From contig JBFLVQ010000010.1 in assembly GCA_040758525.1 (NCBI GenBank), positions 1 through 40,239 on the forward strand: a stretch of DNA of 40,239 nt. The letters run 5' to 3'. Position numbers and translations under genes: made by a program. Positions within the stretch are counted from its first letter, which is position 1; each line of letters opens with the position of its first letter. This stretch comes from JBFLVQ01 sp040758525. GTDB taxonomy: Bacteria; Acidobacteriota; Blastocatellia; Chloracidobacteriales; JADJPF01. Under the pieces are notes generated by a model. It saw only the letters and a list, made by a program, of their open reading frames with translations, did no database searches and had not been told where the DNA came from. Positions 9,679 through 18,046 of the stretch are shown here, in pieces.

Positions 9679-12600
9679 TCAGCCACGGCCAATTATGTTT
9701 ACCAATGCCGAAAGCAGTGTTGTTGTGCGTTGGCGCACAATTGTTACTGCACGTGCAATTTCACTCCAGTAAGGCGATTTCACCAGATCTTCAAAGAGCG
9801 AGTAAAAGACTGGTGTTACTAATAAGGTAAGTATTAGGCAGAGAGTCTGACCGCCAATAATTACAATTGCCACCGAGCGCCGACTACCTACACCAGCACC
9901 TTGGCCAACTGCCATTGGCATCATACCAGCAATAAGCGCAAGCGTGGTCATCAAGATTGGTCGTAAGCGCTCCCGGCTGGCTTCAATTGCTGCCTTACGT
10001 ACATCTAGTCCTTGCTTTCGCAGACTGTTGGCATAATCGATCTGTAGAATGGAGTTCTTCTTTACAATACCAAAGAGCATTAGTACACCAAAAGCTGAGA
10101 ATATATTAAGCGCCTGATTCGTTATCACTAGTGAAAGCAGCGCAAATGGCACAGAGAGCGGCAGACTTATCAATATTGTTACAGGATCAATAAAGCTCTC
10201 GAACTGTGCTGCCAAGATCATATACATAAAGGCCAGCGCAAGCAGGAAGACAATACCAAATCCTCGTACTGCACGTAGCAGTTCACGGCTACGCCCCTGT
10301 ACACCATAAGTGTATTCGGGTGGTAGGTGCATCTTTGCTATACCTGCATTGATAGTATCCATAGCCGGGCCTAGCGACTGACCACGCTCAATATTGGCAG
10401 AGATCAATACCTGACGTTGCCGATTGTAGCGGTCTATCTGTGCCGGACCAGTACCAGACTCCATACGTACTACCTGATCTAATCTCACTGTGCCAAGCTT
10501 GCTTGATGGAACTGTCAGTAGCGAGATCGCTTGTTTACTATTGCGGTTGGCAAGTTGTGCACGTAGCAATACATCATAGCGATCCTCGCCATCACGAAAG
10601 TTTGAAGCCCGATCGTTGCCGCCTACCAGCGTGCGTAGTGTGGCAGCGATATCACTTACTCGTACACCTAAATCTGCTGCGCGATCACGATCAATATAGA
10701 GCCTTGTCTCGGGTTTGCCAGTGATTAGAGAGCTGTCTGTATCGACTACTCCAGGAATCGATTTAATAATATTGATAATCTGATCTGAGTAACTGGTGAG
10801 TTGATTCAGATCTGGTCCACGCACACTGTACAATATGTCAGATGCTGAACGACCAGAGATGCTTGGTAGATAACCAACCGAGATACGCAAGTTCTGTTGA
10901 TATTTTGCCAATAGATCACGAGCGCGTTCCATTATTTCCGCTTGTGCAACCGAGCGCTGAGAGATATCTGTAAGTTGCACATAGATATTGCCAAGATTAA
11001 CAGTATGCTGACTATCGGCGCCTATTATAGTAAGCAGATGAGATATACCCGACAGTTGTCGCACTTCTGCTTCCAGTTTCTCCATTATTGCGGCTGTTGC
11101 TGCCAGCGAATAGCCTTCTGGAGCACGTACTGTAATCTCGAAATCATTAGTATCATCCTTAGGGATAAAATCTTTACCAACAAGTTGGAAGAGTGGCACG
11201 GTGGTAGCAATGGTGATTACTGTAAGCAGCACAATAGCGAAACGATGACGCATTGATAGATGTAATAACCATAGATAGCCACGTTCAAGCAATTGATAGA
11301 ACCAAGACTGTTTAGAACTGGCGGCCGCTTGTTTTTCCACTGCCGCTGATTTTGATTTTAGGAAACGCGAGCACATCATTGGCGTAAGCGTAAAACTAAC
11401 AAAGAGCGAGACACCAATGGCAAAGGCTGCAGTAAGTCCAAAGCTCTCCATAAAGCGTCCTACCAGTCCAGTAACAAAGGCCAATGGTAGGAATATAATA
11501 ATTAGTGAGAAGGTAGTCGCCATTACCGCTAAACCGATCTCGCGCGTTGCCTCACGTGCTGCTTCATGTGGGGACATACGCTTCTCTTCAATAAACCGAT
11601 AGATATTCTCAAGTACCACGATCGCATCATCGATCACAATACCAACCGAGAGCACCAGTGCAAGCATGGTCATATCATTTAGCGTAAATCCCTTGTAATA
11701 CATCAGCGCATAGGTTGAGACAATTGATGTAGGGATCGCAATGGCAGCAATCACTGTGGAGCGCAGATTGCGCATAAAAAGAAGTACTACTAAGGCTGCA
11801 AGAATACCACCCAGAATTAAATGTTCCTCAATCGCTTCGAATGAAGATTTGATAAACAGCGACTGATCACGTATTACCTGCAAATGAAAGTCTGGTGGCA
11901 GTTGTCTGCTCAATTCAGCAATACGTGCCTTGATCAGGCTTACTACTTCTAATGTATTAGTACCAGATTGCTTGCGTATCTCTAGAATAACTGCTTCGCT
12001 ACCATCCAGTTTGGCCAGGCTACGTTGTTCTTCAACACCATCCTCAACATAACCTAAATCGGATATACGCACAGGAGTGTTACCGGTGTTGCTGACAACA
12101 ATCTTGTTAAAGTCTGCCGAGGTGCTGACACGTCCTAAGGTACGCAACACTTGCTCACGGTCGCCTTCATTGATTCGACCGCCTGGTAATTCAAGGTTCT
12201 GAGTTGTCAGTGCTGCTTCAATCTGAGGGACAGTAAGGTTATAAGATGCCAATTTTTCTGCATCCAACCAGACCTGGATCTGGCGCTTACGTGCGCCAAT
12301 AAATCGCACTTGGCCAACACCACTAAGTGATTCGATCTGCTGTTTGATCTTCTTATCGGCAATATCTGTGATCTCACGCGCACTACGCCGCGCCGATACT
12401 ACTACTGACATTATTGGTTGTGAATCTGGATCGATCTTTTCGACTACAGGTGGATCAGCATCACGGGGCAGATCACGTATAATACCGCTGATCTTATCAC
12501 GTACATCTTGTGCGGCTTGATCTATATCTCGTTCTAACACAAAAGTGACAAAGACCTGTGACACACCTTCGCTTGATACCGAGCGTATCTCATCAATGCC

Positions 12601-12828
12601 AGCAAGTGTATTGACGGCCTCTTCAACCCGCTTAGTAACTTCTGTTTCTAGCTCTTCTGGAGAGGCGCCACGCATTAGCGTAGTGACTGTGACAATAGGG
12701 AAATCGACTTTAGGAAAGCGATCTACGCCAAGCATCTTATAGGAGAAGGCACCAATAATAGAGAGAGCCAGAATCAGCATGGTGGCAAAGACCGGCCGTT
12801 CTATACATATTTCTGCAAGCTTCTGCAT
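9679..12828 (-). CDS. RND-family multidrug efflux permease (HAE1/AcrB type)
   Basis: This is the inner-membrane proton/drug antiporter of a tripartite pump. It has 1049 residues from the ATG at 12828 (MQKLAEICIERPVFAT), the usual RND N-terminus leading into TM1. The open frame extends 19 codons further upstream, but that would overlap the MFP gene by 53 bp and adds a non-conserved leader. Twelve membrane segments and two large periplasmic loops fit the family. The paired aspartates of the proton relay are present in TM4 (VGIVIDDAIVVLENI), which points to the HAE1 drug-efflux branch. The ATG lies 4 nt after the MFP stop with no clear Shine-Dalgarno sequence, so translation is probably coupled. 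The length is usual for AcrB/MexB-like proteins. Confidence 0.96.
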   Translation of the reverse strand: MQKLAEICIERPVFATMLILALSIIGAFSYKMLGVDRFPKVDFPIVTVTTLMRGASPEELETEVTKRVEEAVNTLAGIDEIRSVSSEGVSQVFVTFVLERDIDQAAQDVRDKISGIIRDLPRDADPPVVEKIDPDSQPIMSVVVSARRSAREITDIADKKIKQQIESLSGVGQVRFIGARKRQIQVWLDAEKLASYNLTVPQIEAALTTQNLELPGGRINEGDREQVLRTLGRVSTSADFNKIVVSNTGNTPVRISDLGYVEDGVEEQRSLAKLDGSEAVILEIRKQSGTNTLEVVSLIKARIAELSRQLPPDFHLQVIRDQSLFIKSSFEAIEEHLILGGILAALVVLLFMRNLRSTVIAAIAIPTSIVSTYALMYYKGFTLNDMTMLALVLSVGIVIDDAIVVLENIYRFIEEKRMSPHEAAREATREIGLAVMATTFSLIIIFLPLAFVTGLVGRFMESFGLTAAFAIGVSLFVSFTLTPMMCSRFLKSKSAAVEKQAAASSKQSWFYQLLERGYLWLLHLSMRHRFAIVLLTVITIATTVPLFQLVGKDFIPKDDTNDFEITVRAPEGYSLAATAAIMEKLEAEVRQLSGISHLLTIIGADSQHTVNLGNIYVQLTDISQRSVAQAEIMERARDLLAKYQQNLRISVGYLPSISGRSASDILYSVRGPDLNQLTSYSDQIINIIKSIPGVVDTDSSLITGKPETRLYIDRDRAADLGVRVSDIAATLRTLVGGNDRASNFRDGEDRYDVLLRAQLANRNSKQAISLLTVPSSKLGTVRLDQVVRMESGTGPAQIDRYNRQRQVLISANIERGQSLGPAMDTINAGIAKMHLPPEYTYGVQGRSRELLRAVRGFGIVFLLALAFMYMILAAQFESFIDPVTILISLPLSVPFALLSLVITNQALNIFSAFGVLMLFGIVKKNSILQIDYANSLRKQGLDVRKAAIEASRERLRPILMTTLALIAGMMPMAVGQGAGVGSRRSVAIVIIGGQTLCLILTLLVTPVFYSLFEDLVKSPYWSEIARAVTIVRQRTTTLLSALVNIIGRG

Positions 12829-12832
12829 AATG

Positions 12833-14047
12833 TTAATACCGGCGGGAGAGAGGCCGTAGGGGGCTACCGTCCTGAAGTTTATCAAGTTGATCGAGCACGA
12901 CTATCTCCTGGCGATTTATCCCTTCCAGGATCTCTACTAATTCACCGTCTTGTTGTCCTAATTTCACTTCGCGCGCACGTGCTTGACCATCTATAGAGAG
13001 AAAGAGCTTGGTCAATCCAGCCGTAACAATAATGGCACGTTGAGGCACCAGTAATGCATTGGCTTGGGCTGCAATACCGATTGAAGCTCGTGCAAACATA
13101 CCAGGCTTCAATTGTAGTGCTGAGTTGGCTACTGTAGCCTCAACCATTAGCGTACGTGTACGTTTATCAACTACCGGGCTCAGACGCGTCAATGTGCCTT
13201 GAAACTGTGTACCTGCTAGACTATCGACACGAAAGCTGATTGGTTGTCCAACCCTTAGTTTGCTGATGTACTGTTCTGGTACTTCACCACGTAGACGCAA
13301 TGGATCTATTTGCACAATACGCGCAATTGGACGCCCTTTGGTAAGATACTCACCAGTGCCAGTAAGTCGCTCCTTGATCGCTCCTGCTACCGGCGCACGC
13401 ACTACCGCATCAGCAAGTTGTTTGCGTGTTAATGATAATTGTGCTTGTGCTTGATTGAGGTTGGCGCGGTAGACTTCTACTTGGGCGCGGGCAGATTCTA
13501 AACGTGCCTGTGCCTGATCATTAAGTGCTTTGGCTTGATCATAGAGTTGTCTTGAGATATCACCCTTCTCGATCAACTTGGCGGCACGTTGGTAATCGGC
13601 CTGTGTCTGCTCAAGTGCAGCACGCGCCTGACGTATCTCAGGATGTTCATCAACAGATCTAGCTGCACTAAGACCCAAGCGTGCTTCTGCCGAAGCTACA
13701 TTTGCTTCTGCTTGTGCTACTCGCCATTCCAATTCGCGTGTGTCTAGTGTGATCAAGGCATCACTAACCTTTACATAACTGCCCAGATCGAAGTTGACTT
13801 GACGAATTGTACCTTCTACCTCACTGCTTACGGTAATCTCTTCTTGACCCTCAAGCGTGCCATTGATCTCTACCGTACGTGTTACTGCTCGCTCGACAAC
13901 CTCACTAGTAGAGACTTCCAGTGCTACCGGTGTTGATGCCGCTTGTACACCCACCGTTGAGGTGGCAGCCGTTTCTGCTGTGCGTTGTCCACTACATGCG
14001 GTGAGGCAGCAGAGTAGTAACAATAGTAAGGTGCTTTTTACTTTCAT
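12833..14047 (-). CDS. RND periplasmic adaptor (membrane fusion) lipoprotein
   Basis: This adaptor links the RND permease to the TolC-like channel. It has 404 residues from the ATG at 14047 (MKVKSTLLLLLLCCLTAC). The lipobox LTAC predicts lipidation at Cys18. It then shows the HlyD/AcrA layout: a beta-barrel/lipoyl half (VSSEVEGTIRQVNFDLGSYV), a coiled-coil hairpin (about 100-200, rich in QA and AQA), the second lipoyl half (VRAPVAGAIKERLTGTGEYL) and a C-terminal beta domain. An ATG four codons upstream (14059) overlaps the tetR stop as ATGA, but AGGAG abuts it with no spacer. The internal ATG has that AGGAG 12 nt upstream and gives a cleaner signal peptide. Confidence 0.94.
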   Translation of the reverse strand: MKVKSTLLLLLLCCLTACSGQRTAETAATSTVGVQAASTPVALEVSTSEVVERAVTRTVEINGTLEGQEEITVSSEVEGTIRQVNFDLGSYVKVSDALITLDTRELEWRVAQAEANVASAEARLGLSAARSVDEHPEIRQARAALEQTQADYQRAAKLIEKGDISRQLYDQAKALNDQAQARLESARAQVEVYRANLNQAQAQLSLTRKQLADAVVRAPVAGAIKERLTGTGEYLTKGRPIARIVQIDPLRLRGEVPEQYISKLRVGQPISFRVDSLAGTQFQGTLTRLSPVVDKRTRTLMVEATVANSALQLKPGMFARASIGIAAQANALLVPQRAIIVTAGLTKLFLSIDGQARAREVKLGQQDGELVEILEGINRQEIVVLDQLDKLQDGSPLRPLSRRY

Positions 14048-14055
14048 AAAGTAGT

Positions 14056-14727
14056 TCATCTCCTCTGCCGTGTGCTAGCCTTAGGAGGCGAGACGATGCC
14101 ATGTAGAAAGAGATCGGTAATCTCACTGGCTGCTTCCCGGCTTGAGCTACGCTGCCAGCAATTATCTTGGAAAAGCTCACGCACAATTGCACGATACATT
14201 ACTAGGCTTAAGAAGGCGCGTGCTGCTGCAGTCGGATCAACTTTGCGAAAAACCCCATCCTCGCAACGCTCCTTTATGTAGTTAGCAATACGCTCACGGG
14301 CAGTACGAGCCGTTGTATCAAAGAATCGCTTGGCCATTTCGTGCCCTTCTAGTGCGCTATAGAAGAGTAGTCGTGTTAGGGTGGGATCCTCTCTATGCAT
14401 CTCCAAGAACTCACTAGCAAGAGCAAGAAAGACAGCTTTATCATCTCGGCGATCCATAGCATCCCGACTCTTTGACCAGAGCTGTTCTAAACATTCAGCT
14501 ACCTTGCGATCAAGGATGGCTGAGTATAGATCCTGTTTGGTCTGGAAATGGCGGAAAATGATTGCTTCGCTAACCCCCGCCTGCTCGGCAATCTCCTTTG
14601 TTGTGGTGCCATTGAAGCCTTTGCGTGAAAATAGTTGGGCTGCTATCGAAAGGATCTGGTTGCGCCTTAACTCACCTGCCATACGCTTTTTGGCCACACC
14701 GCTTGTTGATGTGCTTGCCGTTGTCAT
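14056..14727 (-). CDS. TetR-family repressor of the efflux operon
   Basis: This 223-residue TetR/AcrR-type regulator has its helix-turn-helix at about residues 45-66 (KEIAEQAGVSEAIIFRHF). The all-helical C-terminal domain would bind an inducer, presumably a pump substrate. It starts at ATG 14727 with GGGGAG 6 nt upstream. It is the first gene of a four-gene operon and almost overlaps the adaptor gene, so it should control its own expression and the pump's. A perfect dyad just upstream (14746-14763) is the probable operator. The ligand is unknown. Confidence 0.93.
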   Translation of the reverse strand: MTTASTSTSGVAKKRMAGELRRNQILSIAAQLFSRKGFNGTTTKEIAEQAGVSEAIIFRHFQTKQDLYSAILDRKVAECLEQLWSKSRDAMDRRDDKAVFLALASEFLEMHREDPTLTRLLFYSALEGHEMAKRFFDTTARTARERIANYIKERCEDGVFRKVDPTAAARAFLSLVMYRAIVRELFQDNCWQRSSSREAASEITDLFLHGIVSPPKASTRQRR

Positions 14728-14745
14728 TGCACTCCCCTTTATTAA

Positions 14746-14763
14746 TTAGTAAGTGATTACTAA
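14746..14763. promoter_or_regulatory. Probable TetR operator
   Basis: TTAGTAAGTGATTACTAA has perfect 7-bp arms around a 4-bp centre. It lies 18 bp before the tetR start codon and resembles the TTAGT...ACTAA operators of several TetR regulators that control RND pumps. Binding there would block transcription of the whole tetR-MFP-RND-TolC operon. Confidence 0.7.
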
Positions 14764-14899
14764 CATAGCATAAGAATAGCTGAGGCAGCAAATTTAAATA
14801 GCAAAGGGGGGAGTTAATTAAGTAGGCACAGATCGCCCACAGCTATATATTGAGGGCGGGATAATGAGGAAAGAGCAATCTATCCAGACAGACTAGCGG

Positions 14900-15172
14900 T
14901 CACAACGATTGACTAGGGCACTGTGGTTCAATCAGTCCAAAAACGATTGCACATTGCACCAGATGTGCAATTGTATTGGCATGTAGCTTTTTCTTGATAT
15001 TATTACGATGCGCTTCTGCAGTTTTGGGACTGATGCCTAGCTGTTGGCCGATCTCTCTACTGGTTGCGCCTTGAGCGATAAGTCGTAACACTTCGCACTC
15101 TCGTTCTGTGAGTCTATTGATTTGGTCATTGCCGTGCTGGATTTTTACCTTATTAGCAATCATATTGGTCAT
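14900..15172 (-). CDS. Stand-alone LuxR/GerE-type HTH protein
   Basis: This 90-residue protein is almost entirely a LuxR-type DNA-binding domain: LTERECEVLRLIAQG (about 21-35), the SREIGQQLGISPKTAEAH recognition-helix region, then NNIKKKLHA. No receiver, autoinducer or other sensor domain is attached, so it lacks the usual NarL/FixJ or LuxR input module. The ATG at 15172 has AAGGA about 12 nt upstream; an ATG three codons later is also possible. It lies 80 bp after, and on the same strand as, the membrane protein at 15253-15921, which might supply the sensory input (inference). Such orphan HTH proteins can act through dimerisation or competition with full-length relatives. Confidence 0.85.
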   Translation of the reverse strand: MTNMIANKVKIQHGNDQINRLTERECEVLRLIAQGATSREIGQQLGISPKTAEAHRNNIKKKLHANTIAHLVQCAIVFGLIEPQCPSQSL

Positions 15173-15252
15173 TATTATACTGATTCCTTGCAGATAAGTT
15201 GTATTATCAGCCAGATTAGATTCATCGCGTGCAGGCTCGGTTGCTCAATTTT

Positions 15253-15921
15253 CTAGGGAGATTCGCGCTGGATACAACTAGCACGCTGTTTTTGTAGTTC
15301 ACGATAGATGAGGGCGATTACACTAGTAGGGTAGCGGTTGGCATGAGGAGTGAGCAATTCAGCCAGTAGGTCGAATTCACTTGGATCAAAACAGAGGGCT
15401 AGTTTTGTACTAACAGACTCAGCTTGAGAAGCATCTTCAATAAGCCAGCATAAGCGCTCGGCAAGAGATGTTTGCTTGGCCTCGCTAAGCTTGGCAAATT
15501 GTGTTAATGACTCTTGTATAAGCAGATCATCAAGGCCAAAGCGGCGTAGATAATGTACACGTCGTTGTCGTTCACGTATAAGCATTACGGTCATAGCGAC
15601 ACTACCAAGGATGAGGCTAAGCAGTGGGAGGGTAGTCTGCACTAATGTGCTGCTCTCAGCATCAAGCCAACTGTTAATCTGTGTAGTACTAAAAGCAGCA
15701 TGCCAGGATGAGGCCCAGATAGAGAACTGTAAGAGGGTGAAGAGAAGCAGCGAAGCAAAGCAAATAAGTAGTTGTTGTAAGGTACGCCGCTGAGCATGCT
15801 CATATGTACGCCCAGGTGGATAGCTAAGGGCGAGTCGGCGACTAAGCAACCACACTAACAGCATCCAGCTAGACAATGCTGTCTCAATGCCCCATTGGAT
15901 AATTTCTGTGCGCCCTATCAC
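15253..15921 (-). CDS. Hypothetical membrane protein, three predicted TM helices
   Basis: I do not recognise a family. The 222-residue product has hydrophobic segments at about 12-31, 48-70 and 93-114. A basic stretch (RERQRRVHYLRRFG) follows, then a soluble, mostly helical C-terminal half of about 105 residues. By the positive-inside rule that tail is probably cytoplasmic. Translation starts at GTG (15921) with AGGGGG 4 nt upstream. It probably forms a transcription unit with the downstream LuxR-type protein, which suggests a small membrane sensor/regulator pair, although no known signalling domain is visible. It is divergent from the fur-like gene at 16036. Confidence 0.75.
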   Translation of the reverse strand: MIGRTEIIQWGIETALSSWMLLVWLLSRRLALSYPPGRTYEHAQRRTLQQLLICFASLLLFTLLQFSIWASSWHAAFSTTQINSWLDAESSTLVQTTLPLLSLILGSVAMTVMLIRERQRRVHYLRRFGLDDLLIQESLTQFAKLSEAKQTSLAERLCWLIEDASQAESVSTKLALCFDPSEFDLLAELLTPHANRYPTSVIALIYRELQKQRASCIQRESP

Positions 15922-16035
15922 TGCACCCCCTAGCAGTTGTTTTGGCCGTCAAACAGTTGTTTGCTAGTACAATTGATCTTATAATAAAACCACTGGTTCA
16001 GTACTACCATATGTTCGGTTGATTCCGTTACCATT

Positions 16036-16533
16036 ATGAGGGAAGAGAAAGAGATTTTTCATAATCATCTGAAGCGGACTCGACTCAAGCGTACCGATCA
16101 GAGAGATCTGATATTGGATGTCTTTCTTGACACAGAAGGACATGTCTCGATTGAGGATCTATATGAATTGGTGAAGAGGAAAGACCCAACTGTTGGCTTT
16201 ACTACTGTCTATCGTACTATGAAGCTGATGACAGAGGCTGGTCTAGCGCGTGAGGTACGCTTTATTGACGGCCGTGCCCGTTACGAGCATGAGTACAAAC
16301 ATCAGCATCATGATCACTTGATCTGCACCCAATGTGGCGGCCTAATAGAATTTTACAGTCCAGAGATAGAGCGTTTGCAGGAGGAGATTGCCGCCAAGTA
16401 TCAATTCAAAATTCTTGATCACAGCCATCGCATTTTTGGCCTGTGTGCCTCCTGCCAGCAGGAGATTGCGCGGCCCAAACTGATTGAGGGGCAGAAGGGG
16501 CTTGCCTCCAGCGCAAACCAAGCTAAGGATTAA
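16036..16533 (+). CDS. Fur-family metalloregulator
   Basis: This 165-residue Fur/PerR/Zur-type repressor has an N-terminal winged helix (about 15-80; SIEDLYELVKRKDPTVGFTT then VYRTMKLMTEAGL). A C-terminal dimerisation domain follows, with the histidine cluster HQHHDHLIC and two CxxC pairs (CTQCGG and CASCQQ) that would hold the structural zinc. The residues fit Fur at least as well as PerR; the co-metal cannot be fixed from sequence alone. The ATG at 16036 has only a weak ribosome-binding site. I could not identify a convincing Fur or PerR box in the 114-bp divergent intergenic region upstream. Confidence 0.93.
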   Translation: MREEKEIFHNHLKRTRLKRTDQRDLILDVFLDTEGHVSIEDLYELVKRKDPTVGFTTVYRTMKLMTEAGLAREVRFIDGRARYEHEYKHQHHDHLICTQCGGLIEFYSPEIERLQEEIAAKYQFKILDHSHRIFGLCASCQQEIARPKLIEGQKGLASSANQAKD

Positions 16534-16557
16534 CCCCTACTATGCTAGTGTCGGGAG

Positions 16558-16689
16558 TCAGCGGACTGGTGGTTTATCTTTCTGTATCTGCATACGCACT
16601 CTATTACATTGAGGACAGACCCATTTGCGCTTCTTATGAAAGCTGCGCTTCTGCTCGATCATTTTGACACGGCATTTAGGGCAAGTCAT
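16558..16689 (-). CDS. Small zinc-ribbon protein (43 aa)
   Basis: A 43-residue gene reads on the minus strand from ATG 16689 to TGA 16558. It begins MTCPKCRVKMIEQ and continues with KRKWVCPQCNRVRM. The two CPxC knuckles, 19 residues apart, should bind one zinc as a zinc ribbon; the rest is strongly basic. AGGAGAG lies a few nt before the ATG, a strong ribosome-binding site that supports a real gene. It is convergent with the fur-like gene, 24 bp from its stop. The function is unknown; nucleic-acid or ribosome contact is plausible for such basic ribbons. Confidence 0.8.
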   Translation of the reverse strand: MTCPKCRVKMIEQKRSFHKKRKWVCPQCNRVRMQIQKDKPPVR

Positions 16690-16874
16690 TCTACTCTCCT
16701 ACGGTGGGTGCACAAGCCGCCGGCCAGCGATCTTATCATAAGTTTGAAGCTGGCCGTGTTGCCGAGTTATAATGTAAATGAGCTTTTAATAGCATAACGG
16801 TAGCAGTGCTTTGCATTGTTACTGGTAGTGGTTTTGTTCCTTAGGGACACTGGCTTATAAACGATAGGCAATTT

Positions 16875-17408
16875 ATGGTTGCGCAACTGCTAGAGGCCAC
16901 GATTCATCTGATGACGATCAATGATCTGAATGCCTGTTGGGCGCTCGATCATAGATGTTTCGAAGATGGCGAGGCCTACGATCGCGAAACCTTCCGCTAT
17001 CTACTCTCTAATCCAGGTTCGGTCTCCTATAAGATTGTCAGCGCACGTGGTGTGATGATCGCCTTTTTGGTTGGACTGATCGAACGGGATGGCACTGGCC
17101 ATATTATTGCTGTTGGAGTCGCGCCAGAATATCGACGCTTGGGTTATGGCCGTTGGTTGATGGAGAAAGTAGAAGATGGTTTCCGTGCCAAGGCTGTGCG
17201 CACCACACGATTAGAGGTTCGCACCAGTAATATAGGAGCACAACGCCTGTATATAAAACTCGGTTACATTATCGTAGAACGTATGCCCCATTACTATTCA
17301 AACGGTGACGACGGTTTCCTAATGGTCAAATCAATTGCAGATATGAGTCCGCCTACAGACCTACTCGATCCGACCAGTCCCGAGAAGAGCGAAAAAGCAC
17401 GTGATTAA
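16875..17408 (+). CDS. rimI: GNAT N-acetyltransferase, RimI-like
   Basis: This 177-residue GNAT protein transfers acetyl from acetyl-CoA to an amine. RimI relatives act on the N-terminal alanine of ribosomal protein S18. The fold is clear: an N-terminal strand-helix region with LDHRCFEDGEAYDRETFRYL, the acetyl-CoA loop VAPEYRRLGYGRWLM (Q/RxxGxG/A pattern) and the RimI-type stretch LEVRTSNIGAQRLYIKLGY. It has about 25 extra C-terminal residues (from MSPPTD) beyond typical RimI. Its stop overlaps the next gene by 8 bp. The RimI assignment is likely but not certain, since many GNATs share these motifs. Confidence 0.82.
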   Translation: MVAQLLEATIHLMTINDLNACWALDHRCFEDGEAYDRETFRYLLSNPGSVSYKIVSARGVMIAFLVGLIERDGTGHIIAVGVAPEYRRLGYGRWLMEKVEDGFRAKAVRTTRLEVRTSNIGAQRLYIKLGYIIVERMPHYYSNGDDGFLMVKSIADMSPPTDLLDPTSPEKSEKARD

Positions 17409-18024
17409 GCGCGTAAAAGAGAAGAAGAAGTTGTTTTTTGGCCTAGCGTTGCTACTTACATTAGGCGTAGTACTTGCCGTGCACGCAGCAATTGGACCAA
17501 GTAGCAAAGAGGCGCGTGAAGCTATTGCCTCAATCCCTGGATTTGAATTTGATGCCAAGCGTGTACGTGTCAAAAGTATAGAGAATAATGGCAGTGGTGC
17601 CGTTGTTGAAGCGCAATGTGAACTCGCCTTTCGCTTGGTAAAGAAGAAGAATTGGCAGGTAGCAGAGATGCGGCTTAGCGATGGTCGCTGGGAGGAGATG
17701 GACCTGATTGTTACTGCTGTGCGTAACGAGAAGATTCGGCGTACACGTGTGCTGCTACAGGAACTTGCTGATGCCATCGCCAGTTATCAGCGAGAGCAGG
17801 GCTACTATCCACGTGCCCGTGATGTGGTTGAGTTGACAGACCTGCTTGTTCCCCGCTATATGAATAGAGTAATACGCTCTGATCTATGGTCTAACTATCT
17901 TGAGTACATATCGGATGGCAAGACTTATCGGTTGCAATCACTGGGACCGGATCGTAAGGCAATTGGTGATGAGATCCTCATAGAGAATGGCAAACTGATT
18001 GATGGAGCCGTAGGGCAAGACTGA
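17401..18024 (+). CDS. Membrane-anchored protein with GspG-like C-terminal region
   Basis: This 207-residue protein has a basic N-terminus, one hydrophobic anchor (about 11-31, LFFGLALLLTLGVVLAVHAA) and a soluble exported part. Residues about 120-205 resemble the C-terminal half of type II secretion major pseudopilins: a helix plus YQREQGYYPRARDVVELTDL, then WSNYLEYISDGKTYRLQSLG and a GPD turn. It lacks the prepilin peptidase site and N-terminal methylation motif, so it is not a normal pseudopilin. It starts at GTG 17401 inside the rimI end and is followed 22 bp later by a sugar kinase, suggesting one transcription unit. The function is unknown. Confidence 0.75.
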   Translation: MIKRVKEKKKLFFGLALLLTLGVVLAVHAAIGPSSKEAREAIASIPGFEFDAKRVRVKSIENNGSGAVVEAQCELAFRLVKKKNWQVAEMRLSDGRWEEMDLIVTAVRNEKIRRTRVLLQELADAIASYQREQGYYPRARDVVELTDLLVPRYMNRVIRSDLWSNYLEYISDGKTYRLQSLGPDRKAIGDEILIENGKLIDGAVGQD

Positions 18025-18046
18025 TATAACTGTCAGGAGTATGCTA

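Noticed and set aside
14820..14860. CGCCC/GGGCG hairpin as terminator of the LuxR-type gene
   Set aside because: A 5-bp stem with a 15-nt loop and no T-run is too weak to call.
15922..16035. A Fur or PerR box in the fur upstream region
   Set aside because: Only a half-site-like TTATAAT is present, with no matching second half.
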